From: UBA4064 sp050179135
Lineage (GTDB): Bacteria > Desulfobacterota > Desulfobacteria > Desulfobacterales > Desulfatirhabdiaceae
Length of the DNA stretch: 19,036 nucleotides
Direction: 5' to 3'
Assembly: GCA_050179135.1 (NCBI GenBank)
Contig: JBFXFK010000094.1
Coordinates: 1 to 19,036, forward strand
Both the position numbers and the translations under genes were made by a program. Every line of letters begins with the position of its first letter. The first letter of the stretch is position 1. Below the pieces are notes generated by a model that searched no databases, was not told the DNA's origin, and saw only the letters and a program-made list of their open reading frames with translations. Shown one piece after another: positions 1 to 5,748 of the stretch.

Positions 1-683
1 CACCACATTCTGAACCAGGCGCTGGCCCAAATCAGCATGCGGGTCGGCACAGGCAGCACCTGATTCATGTCCTTAAAAATCTGGGCCATGCCCGGAACAA
101 TAACCGCAACCAGAAACGACAAAACCGCCACACCCACAACCGTCATGAAAATTGGATACACCATGGCAGTTCGAATCCGGGTTTTCATCAGTTGTTGTTT
201 TTCAAGAATGTCGGCCAGACGCTCCAGAATCACTTCCAGCGTTCCAGAGCTTTCTCCGGCATGCACCAGATGAATATAAAGTCCTGTAAAGGTTTCGGAA
301 TGATTCGACAGCGCCGATGACAGGCTTTTTCCTTCAAGAAGTGCATTCTTGATCTGCGCGAGCTGCTTTTTCAACGGATTGGACCGGGTATGGGGGATCA
401 ATGCGTCAATGGCGGGAACCAATGGTATTCCAGCGCCGACCAGTGCCGCCAATTGCCGGGTCATAACCGTCAGATCCCCGGCATGAACCCGGTTGATGGC
501 CTGAAAACCCCATAAAAATATCCGACGATCTCCGGATGTCGGCTCACCGGCCTCCTGAATCGTCACGGGATACAGGTCGCCTGACCGGATTTTTTGCCTG
601 GCCAGAACCGCGCTGTCCGCATCGATAATTCCAGAGACGGTCTTGCCTTTTGCACTCAGCGCAGTGTATTCAAAGACCGGCAT
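1..683 (-). CDS. gspF: Type II secretion inner-membrane platform protein GspF (3' end outside window)
   Basis: Polytopic inner-membrane protein that works with the GspE-type ATPase to assemble pseudopili. The minus strand is open from an ATG at 681-683 (MPVFEYTALSAKGKTVSG) to the window edge, about 227 codons of a family usually near 400. The first GspF cytoplasmic domain is recognisable (VMTRQLAALVGAGIPL, then LVHAGESSGTLEVILERLAD). It is followed by the first membrane segment (YPIFMTVVGVAVLSFLVAVI) and the motif VPGMAQIFKDMNQVLPVPTR, which resembles GspF of T2SS more than PilC of type IV pili as I remember them. The start lies 20 bp after the protease stop codon, too close for an independent promoter, so the two are probably co-transcribed. 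The Shine-Dalgarno sequence is weak. GspF versus a close PilC/MshG relative cannot be settled on this fragment. Confidence 0.9.
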   Translation of the reverse strand, partial: MPVFEYTALSAKGKTVSGIIDADSAVLARQKIRSGDLYPVTIQEAGEPTSGDRRIFLWGFQAINRVHAGDLTVMTRQLAALVGAGIPLVPAIDALIPHTRSNPLKKQLAQIKNALLEGKSLSSALSNHSETFTGLYIHLVHAGESSGTLEVILERLADILEKQQLMKTRIRTAMVYPIFMTVVGVAVLSFLVAVIVPGMAQIFKDMNQVLPVPTRMLIWASAWFRMW

Positions 684-703
684 TGAAAAGATGTTCCGGA
701 AGA

Positions 704-1954
704 TTATCGGCTTACAGCAGCAGCGGCGTCAACCAGACCCCAGCCATAGGTCGTATCATAACCCGGGTTGCCCAAATCCACTGCTGTAGATTGAAGTACA
801 TTTCTGACATCATCCGAAGAATAGTCAGGGTGTTTTGAGAGAATCAGTGCTGCGACACCACTGACATGGGGCGTGGACATGGATGTGCCCTGAAAAAAAT
901 AATATCCCCAGATCAACCGCCTGAAAATATGATAGAATGTTTCCTGAAGCACGCCGTCGCCGTGTCCATCTCCATTTTGATCCACGGTTTTGTCTCCGCC
1001 GGGCGCCACCAAATCCAGGCCGACGCCATACGCGGAATAAGCGGCTTTTTGTTTGTCATACCGGATCGCACCGACAGCGATACACGCCTCATATTTTGCG
1101 GGATAATCCAGTGAATCGGCGCCACTGTTTCCGGCAGCCGCGCAGATCACAACGCCGTTGGCGCTGGCATAATTGACCGCATTCTGTAATGTCAAACCTG
1201 CAGCAGACCCCCCAAGACTCATGTTGATTACCCTGGCGCCATAATCCGTCGCCCATCGGATTCCGTCTGAAATGTCGGAATCGGTTCCGACACCCATTCT
1301 GTTCAGCACCTTGATCCCCAGCAATTGTGCATCATACGCTATACCGGCGACGCCGATACCGTTATGGGTCTCCTGAGCGATGGTTCCGGCTACATGGGTC
1401 CCATGGCCATTGTTATCCGCAAAATTGTCAATATCTTTAACAAAATTATAGCCGCCAATGACCCGTCCGCCGAAAGAATCGGCGCCATTCAGATTGATTC
1501 CGGTATCGATTATAGCCACAATCACACCGGCGCCGGTGCTTTGATCCCAGGCGGCTGGTGCATTGATCTGATCCAGATTCCATTGATCCCTGAATAATGG
1601 ATCATTGGGTGCGGCATGAATAAACCGGAAATAATTGGGTTCTGCATGGGCGACAAGCGGATGTTGAACATAATCGGCAATCATGTCCCAAACCTTGCCA
1701 TCCGGAACACCAATGATTTGATACGTATGGTTATATCCGTTTCGAATGCTCAATGCACCGGTCAGAATATGAATTCGCTCTTTTTCTTCCATGGTGATGC
1801 CGGGGTGAAATGCAACCAGGATTTCATCCGGCATGTATTGCATGTGCTGGAGCGTGGTCAAATCCACAGTCTCCGGATCAAATGACCACACCGATACACA
1901 GTTGATGCAAACGATTAAAAAAACCGCAATGATAATTTTTAGGTGCTTATACAA
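704..1954 (-). CDS. Secreted subtilisin-family (S8) serine protease
   Basis: A 416-aa exported protease. Residues 1-24 form a signal peptide (MYKHLKIIIAVFLIVCINCV core). Residues about 40-110 look like a fervidolysin-type inhibitor pro-segment (PDEILVAFHPG...AEPNYFRF). The catalytic domain starts near NDPLFRDQWNLDQINAPAAW. The triad is complete: Asp150 in AIIDTGI, His184 in NGHGTHVAG and Ser358 in GTSMSTPH, with oxyanion Asn276 in AAAGNSG. An acidic loop, DQNGDGHGDG, at about 325-334 looks like a calcium site inserted before the Ser motif. The protein ends soon after the catalytic core, with no C-terminal sorting domain. The start is a TTG with a distant AAAGG upstream; no in-frame ATG precedes the signal peptide. 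It sits directly upstream of gspF and may mature or shed neighbouring surface proteins, but that role is inferred. Confidence 0.93.
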   Translation of the reverse strand: MYKHLKIIIAVFLIVCINCVSVWSFDPETVDLTTLQHMQYMPDEILVAFHPGITMEEKERIHILTGALSIRNGYNHTYQIIGVPDGKVWDMIADYVQHPLVAHAEPNYFRFIHAAPNDPLFRDQWNLDQINAPAAWDQSTGAGVIVAIIDTGINLNGADSFGGRVIGGYNFVKDIDNFADNNGHGTHVAGTIAQETHNGIGVAGIAYDAQLLGIKVLNRMGVGTDSDISDGIRWATDYGARVINMSLGGSAAGLTLQNAVNYASANGVVICAAAGNSGADSLDYPAKYEACIAVGAIRYDKQKAAYSAYGVGLDLVAPGGDKTVDQNGDGHGDGVLQETFYHIFRRLIWGYYFFQGTSMSTPHVSGVAALILSKHPDYSSDDVRNVLQSTAVDLGNPGYDTTYGWGLVDAAAAVSR

Positions 1955-2008
1955 TTTGGAATGCCTTTATCATGAAAATGCGGGTAACAATAAACATATA
2001 CCATTAAA

Positions 2009-2166
2009 CTCCGTAGGAGCGCCCTGTTTGTAGAATGACGCATAAAAATTCCCCTCAAGCCCCGTAGGGGCGGCCTGTGTATTCCGGTTACAGGCCGCTC
2101 CGATGGAGCTTGATGGAAATAACAGCATCAATTTCTACAAACAGGTCGCCCCTACGGGGCTTTTTC
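2009..2166. repeat. Nested inverted array of four copies of a ~30-bp palindromic repeat (family A)
   Basis: Four diverged copies of a unit of the type TTCTACAAACAGG-N-CGC-CCCTACGGGGCTT lie in the gap between the protease and the jelly-roll gene. Two point left (about 2009-2036 and 2054-2085) and two point right (about 2085-2120 and 2129-2166). The inner pair can fold on itself (AAGCCCCGTAGGGGCGGCCTGT against ACAGGCCGCTCCGATGGAGCTT) and so can the outer pair, giving a nested palindrome. A fifth copy is at 9321-9360. Each unit also has a small internal palindrome around CCCTACGGGG. It resembles a REP/MITE-type intergenic repeat rather than a gene. Confidence 0.8.
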
Positions 2167-2180
2167 GGAAGATATCATTT

Positions 2181-2219
2181 TCATTCCTGGGAGTGAACCA
2201 TCCGGAATGATACATGATC
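2181..2219 (+). repeat. Family C intergenic repeat, copy 1
   Basis: The sequence CATTCCTGGGAGTGAACCAT followed by CCGGAATGATACATGA matches, with a few changes, the segment at 3375-3416 and, in inverse orientation, about 9358-9395. CATTCC and GGAATG can pair around a short loop. No coding function is seen. Confidence 0.6.
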
Positions 2220-2238
2220 GTTTTCCGTGAAAATTGTT

Positions 2239-2268
2239 GATCTCCTCCTCCAACAGGAGAAGGAGATC
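2239..2268 (-). terminator. Strong hairpin downstream of the jelly-roll/dockerin gene, possible terminator or REP element
   Basis: The 13-nt arms GATCTCCTCCTCC and GGAGAAGGAGATC pair with one mismatch around an AACA loop. The hairpin lies 36 bp beyond the stop codon of the minus-strand gene ending at 2305. On that strand it is followed only by a short AATTTT tract, so it is a weak intrinsic terminator at best. The adjacent GGGAGGAGGG suggests it may instead belong to a REP-type family. Confidence 0.4.
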
Positions 2269-2304
2269 GGGAGGAGGGACTGTCATGAATGACAATGTGT
2301 AGAG

Positions 2305-3306
2305 TTATTGATACTGTTGGACTATGGAAAGAATTCGTTGTTCAAGATGTTTGATCAATTCCATGTTTGCCTGAAAATCTTTTGAAGAAACCGGTTTTGC
2401 CACATCCCACCAACAGTAATAAGCCCAATCGATAAATTCCAATGCGGTATCAATACTCTTCTGTATCAAATCGATATTGTCGATCATGCCATTGCCATCA
2501 TAATCCCCACATGACAACTGAACCTGCCAGCACAGAGTTATCCATGCATACATTTCCGCAATTTCCAGTTCTGCATAATCGACAATATCCAGTTCATCGG
2601 TTATGCCATCCCGGTTGTAATCCGAATTGCAGGTCGCGTCGGTCGCAAGAATCTGGATGGCGTCAATCAGCATATTTCCATATTGGGATTGACCACCGGA
2701 CTGAAACCGGGTTTTAGGATATTGCGTCAAATCAAATATTGAAGCTGAATATTTGAATACATCGTCCCGGTAAAAATAGACAGCACCATCCGGAAGCAGT
2801 CTGATGGTAAATTTGTGCCAGTTATCATCGATATAGTTTTCTTTATAATACCCCCCTGACAGGGTACGATAATAAATGCCGCCCCCCAAACTGGATGATA
2901 CAATTTCAATATTGGCCAAGTAGAGAAAATAGCGATCTGTTTCACATCCGGGCATGACAGTTCCGGAAGTCAGTCCTGCAGATATATCCATGCTGGCAAA
3001 ACCGGTAACCGACTGACTTTTCAGATAGAAAACAGCGATTGTCTCGGTCTCGGTCGAAAATTCATTGATTGAATATACACCGCTTTCGCAAACACCGGCA
3101 TCACCATTGACATTGAGAGCGTATGCACTGTTGTACCCGGATTCAACGACAACCGGTGATGGATAACCAAAAGGAACCCACCTTGCCGTATCCACTGTGC
3201 CGGATTCCCAATTTTCTGAAAACAGTATCTCTTCTGCCGAACCGGAATAAGGCAGGCAGACGAACAAAATACAACAAGCCAAAATCTTACGGATTGTTTT
3301 CATCAT
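2305..3306 (-). CDS. Secreted jelly-roll (LamG/concanavalin-like) protein with C-terminal EF-hand/dockerin loops
   Basis: A 333-aa exported protein of unknown substrate. It starts with a signal peptide (MMKTIRKILACCILFVCLPY, cleavage near SGSA). Residues about 25-220 have the beta-rich pattern of a LamG/glucanase-like jelly roll (ILFSENWESG at the start, AVYFYRDDVFKYSAS and MLIDAIQILAT near its end). Two calcium loops follow: DYNRDGITDELD and DYDGNGMIDNID. Both follow the D-x-N/D-x-D/N-G-x-x-D-x-x-D rule of dockerin and EF-hand modules. The helix between them is longer than in a classical dockerin, so the pair may be an atypical dockerin or dockerin-like EF-hand pair. The start was chosen at the ATG-ATG pair preceded by GGGGGAG; an upstream in-frame TTG at 3339 would spoil the signal peptide. 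It could bind cohesins of the 1139-aa neighbour. Confidence 0.8.
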   Translation of the reverse strand: MMKTIRKILACCILFVCLPYSGSAEEILFSENWESGTVDTARWVPFGYPSPVVVESGYNSAYALNVNGDAGVCESGVYSINEFSTETETIAVFYLKSQSVTGFASMDISAGLTSGTVMPGCETDRYFLYLANIEIVSSSLGGGIYYRTLSGGYYKENYIDDNWHKFTIRLLPDGAVYFYRDDVFKYSASIFDLTQYPKTRFQSGGQSQYGNMLIDAIQILATDATCNSDYNRDGITDELDIVDYAELEIAEMYAWITLCWQVQLSCGDYDGNGMIDNIDLIQKSIDTALEFIDWAYYCWWDVAKPVSSKDFQANMELIKHLEQRILSIVQQYQ

Positions 3307-3311
3307 AATTT

Positions 3312-3318
3312 CTCCCCC
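3312..3318 (-). promoter_or_regulatory. Shine-Dalgarno sequence deciding the jelly-roll gene start
   Basis: GGGGGAG on the minus strand lies five bases from the first ATG of an ATGATG pair. This favours 3306 over the upstream TTG at 3339. Confidence 0.75.
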
Positions 3319-3374
3319 TTTTTCGGGCGATATGATCAATTGCCCCTGCGGGAGTTAACCTGACCTGTCGATTT

Positions 3375-3416
3375 GCATTCCTGGGGGTGAACGTCCAGGA
3401 ATGATTCATGAATACC
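3375..3416 (+). repeat. Family C intergenic repeat, copy 2, with hairpin
   Basis: CATTCCTGG and CCAGGAATG form a 9-bp stem around GGGTGAACGT, followed by ATTCATGAATACC. It matches the copy at 2181-2219. It lies in the 284-bp gap between the jelly-roll gene and the shorter Lcl gene. A further fragment (TCGGAATAATTCATGATAAT) sits at 3571-3590, against the 3' end of the next gene. Confidence 0.6.
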
Positions 3417-3463
3417 GTGTAGATACTTTTTAACTACGAGATACACGAAAACTGATCTTCAGC

Positions 3464-3537
3464 CATCGCAGCCTGGATTTCCATACCCGGGTTTGGCAGC
3501 TTTTCAAGGCGATAGCCGCAATCCCGGGCTACAATCG
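3464..3537. repeat. Family B palindromic repeat, degenerate copy
   Basis: CATCGCAGCCTGGATTTCCA followed by TACCCGGG, and the distal ATCCCGGGCTACAATCG, match the near-perfect palindrome at 9416-9491. The arms here have diverged so pairing is poor. Two separated copies show it is a dispersed repeat and not only a local terminator. Confidence 0.65.
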
Positions 3538-3590
3538 ACCACTCATTTTCATATCCGTTAGACTAACAATTCGGAATAATTCATGATAAT

Positions 3591-5078
3591 TTATAATGAA
3601 AGATTTGCAACAGTTTCCAAAATAAAAATTGCTTCAGCCATACCAATTTTGTCATCCCCATTCACATCAGCATCAAAGTAAATATCGTTTGGATAGTTAC
3701 CGATAAGAACCTGATTACACAATATCGCGTCTGTCAAATCGATTGTGAGGTCACCATTGACATCACCTTTTTCCATGATACGAAACAGCCCCTGAGTGGT
3801 CGATCTGGAACTGGGTTCACCAATAGCGGGTTCAATTTTAAGCATGCAGTTATATGAGGATGGGCCGGTAACAATCCAGGCATGATTTCCGTCATTGACC
3901 GTCGAAGCAACAATCTGTTCATAATTCTTACCACCATCTCTGGAAAGATGAATGGCAACATTTCCGCCAATATTTCTGCTGTTCCATTTAATTTCATATT
4001 CTGTCCCTGTTTCCAGCCTTTGGCCTTGAGATGGCGTATAGATCAAAAAATGGTCAGGAATCTGTTTTTGACCAGCTCTGACCGGACGAATATAGTATGA
4101 AACTGATTTTGTAATGCTGTGACTTATCAAACCATTTTTAAAATCAACTATCCATGCTTGTAGGGCATTCTCATGGTATGTCGTCGATGACCAATAAAAA
4201 GAGGGAAGCGTATCCAGAAAAACTGTCTGATCTATCGCCGGACTTTTTTGATAATCCAGCAGAGATTGAAGTTCGTGTATATTAGGTAAACGCCAATCAT
4301 CGAAACCTGCATGGGTATCATTTTCACAATAGGCCAATGCGGCTTCCCAAACTCTACCCGTTGAAGTTGTCTGATGCCACATCAGGCCAGTGGCATTATC
4401 CGTGACGGTGCCATCATTGTTGACCACAAACCGCCTGAATGAAGGGGAAAGCGGTTTTCTGACCGCCCGCACATATTTTTTAAGTGATTTGGAATAACGG
4501 CTGTTGTTACCAAGCTTGAAATCCACAACCCAGGCATTGCTGTCGCTGGATTCATCCAATGTCGAAGACCAGTAATCATCAGAAAGGGTATTCAAAAAAT
4601 ATCCGGTATTGATGGCAGGGTCGGTACAATTTCTGTTTACGATAGCGGCTAATTCCTGAACGGTGGGAAGTCGCCAGTCAGAAAATCCACCCAATTTATT
4701 AATATTTAATTGTGCAATATAATCCGTTTGGGCATTTTCCCATCCATATGTGTTGTCTTTGTCATAAAGGGTTCCATCGTTTGTCTTGGCCTCCCAGATC
4801 AACCCGGTTACATTGTCTTTGACCATTACCCAAGATGTTGATCCTTCAGACAAAACATTGCCGTTGGCATCCAATTTGGTAAATAATTTGGGATTGATTG
4901 TATAGTTGCTATCCTGACCGAAAAAAGGCTGAAGAACCGATGATGGGCAAATAATCATACCGGTATCACTGTAACAAAGAGTTTGGCTGGTATCTGGAGG
5001 AGAAAAAGCCGATATTTCCGCTGAATGCCCACAAACCATCAGACACACCCAAATCCTTACCATTCTGCTCACGTTCAT
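3591..5078 (-). CDS. Secreted Lcl/DUF1566 lectin-like protein with C-terminal dockerin (495 aa)
   Basis: Exported protein with a short signal peptide (MNVSRMVRIWVCLMVCGHSA). Two Lcl C-terminal (DUF1566) domains occupy about residues 80-207 and 217-335. Each has the family's TGLIWE/TGLMWH strand, an FSDWRLPTVQEL or FDDWRLPNIHEL motif, a YWSST motif and a closing VRAVR or IRPVR. An Ig-like beta domain (about 345-430) follows, then a dockerin with loops DVNGDLTIDLTD and DVNGDDKIGMAE (about 437-490). The start is the ATG with GGGAG six bases upstream; reading back to a TTG at 5171 would translate into the IS end. It is a shorter relative of the 1139-aa protein, sharing the N-terminal layout and a nearly identical dockerin segment (DLTDAILC). 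Ligand unknown. Confidence 0.88.
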   Translation of the reverse strand: MNVSRMVRIWVCLMVCGHSAEISAFSPPDTSQTLCYSDTGMIICPSSVLQPFFGQDSNYTINPKLFTKLDANGNVLSEGSTSWVMVKDNVTGLIWEAKTNDGTLYDKDNTYGWENAQTDYIAQLNINKLGGFSDWRLPTVQELAAIVNRNCTDPAINTGYFLNTLSDDYWSSTLDESSDSNAWVVDFKLGNNSRYSKSLKKYVRAVRKPLSPSFRRFVVNNDGTVTDNATGLMWHQTTSTGRVWEAALAYCENDTHAGFDDWRLPNIHELQSLLDYQKSPAIDQTVFLDTLPSFYWSSTTYHENALQAWIVDFKNGLISHSITKSVSYYIRPVRAGQKQIPDHFLIYTPSQGQRLETGTEYEIKWNSRNIGGNVAIHLSRDGGKNYEQIVASTVNDGNHAWIVTGPSSYNCMLKIEPAIGEPSSRSTTQGLFRIMEKGDVNGDLTIDLTDAILCNQVLIGNYPNDIYFDADVNGDDKIGMAEAIFILETVANLSL

Positions 5079-5084
5079 GGTGAT

Positions 5085-5089
5085 CTCCC
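5085..5089 (-). promoter_or_regulatory. Shine-Dalgarno sequence deciding the 495-aa gene start
   Basis: GGGAG on the minus strand, six bases before the ATG at 5076-5078. It lies between the insertion-sequence end hairpin and the gene. Confidence 0.75.
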
Positions 5090-5114
5090 AAATATAACAA
5101 TCATCAGTCAGATA

Positions 5115-5161
5115 CCTCCGGCAAAGCCGGAGGCTTAAAAACATTGACCGCTCAAAGCGGT
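5115..5161. repeat. IS right-end hairpins
   Basis: An 8-bp stem (CCTCCGGC/GCCGGAGG, loop AAA) and a 6-bp stem (ACCGCT/AGCGGT, loop CAA) lie side by side. Subterminal hairpins of this kind are the single-strand recognition structures of IS200/IS605 transposases. Confidence 0.75.
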
Positions 5162-5191
5162 TGTAAATCAATGGCCACCTAAAGTTAGCAA

Positions 5192-5602
5192 CTATTTAAA
5201 CATTTGTATTTGATCTATTCGTCTGTCTTCCGCTTCCTGTTTCTTAATGTATTGACGAATAGTTGCTTCATCTCTACCAACTGTTGAAACAAAATAGCCT
5301 CTGGCCAAAAAACTCTGACCAGTAAAATTTTTCTTTCTCCCAAGCAATTCCCTTGCGATATGAATTGCACTCTTGCCTTTGATGTATCCTACTACTTGAG
5401 AAACGCTGTATTTTGGAGTAATAGATATCTGCAGGTGACCTACTTCCACCATACTCTCTTTTTGGGTTGCCAAATGCCGTAACACTTGTCCAAGATTGAC
5501 CCGTAACTGTCCATAAAGAGTTTTTCTTCGGCATTTCGGTATCCAAACGATATGATACTTACACTCCCAGATCGTATGATTTAAACTAAGGTATTCTGTC
5601 AA
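5192..5602 (-). CDS. tnpA: IS200/IS605-family TnpA (Y1 HUH transposase) lacking the HUH motif
   Basis: The protein matches IS200-type TnpA along its length: SLNHTIWECKYHIVWIPKCR, then RKTLYGQLRVNLGQVLRHLA, VSQVVGYIKGKSAIHIAR, FLARGYFVSTVGRDEATIRQ and YIKKQEAEDRRIDQ. The catalytic Tyr in IRQYIKKQ is kept. Family members normally read GHLMPDHVHM...ISIPPKYS; here GHL runs straight into QISITPKYS. About seven residues including both metal-binding histidines are therefore missing, while the reading frame is preserved. Nickase activity should be lost. The start is taken at a TTG (MTEYLSLNH) preceded by AAAGG; an upstream in-frame TTG at 5647 is possible. The typical GQHFWARGY is GQSFLARGY here, another sign of decay. 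No TnpB or IscB gene accompanies it. Confidence 0.85.
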   Translation of the reverse strand: MTEYLSLNHTIWECKYHIVWIPKCRRKTLYGQLRVNLGQVLRHLATQKESMVEVGHLQISITPKYSVSQVVGYIKGKSAIHIARELLGRKKNFTGQSFLARGYFVSTVGRDEATIRQYIKKQEAEDRRIDQIQMFK

Positions 5603-5685
5603 TTTTAAGCCTTTCTTGCTGTGTACTTTGAGCGGTTCACAGAACAAAGTTTAAAAAGAATCCCGGAAATGTCAAACTCTGTGAG

Positions 5686-5706
5686 TCCCCCGGCAGAGCC
5701 GGGGGA
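5686..5706. repeat. IS left-end hairpin
   Basis: A perfect 9-bp stem, TCCCCCGGC/GCCGGGGGA with AGA loop, lies upstream of tnpA and 42 bp beyond the stop of the preceding 1139-aa gene. On the minus strand it could also act as a transcriptional pause or terminator for that gene, but no U-rich tract follows it directly. Confidence 0.75.
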
Positions 5707-5748
5707 TTACCTTTTTAATTAACACGATCCATCAACTGATGAAACAGT

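Larger units (their letters stand above)
5108..5713 (-). mobile_element. IS200/IS605-family insertion sequence, probably inactive
   Basis: A roughly 600-bp element consisting of one Y1-type transposase gene flanked by short imperfect-palindrome ends, as in IS200-like elements, which lack terminal inverted repeats. The right end (left in window coordinates) has a hairpin CCTCCGGC-AAA-GCCGGAGG at 5115-5133 and a second ACCGCT-CAA-AGCGGT at 5147-5161. The left end has TCCCCCGGC-AGA-GCCGGGGGA at 5686-5706. The exact borders are not resolvable because this family makes no target duplication. It lies between two related Lcl/dockerin genes, with its end hairpin about 36 bp from the downstream start codon. 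Confidence 0.85.

Noticed and set aside
2009..2166. CRISPR array
   Set aside because: The units are inverted relative to each other, diverged and unevenly spaced, and there are no cas genes.
5274..5546. A second 90-codon frame within tnpA on the same strand
   Set aside because: It is out of frame with the family motifs, and the tnpA frame is continuous. It does not indicate a frameshift.
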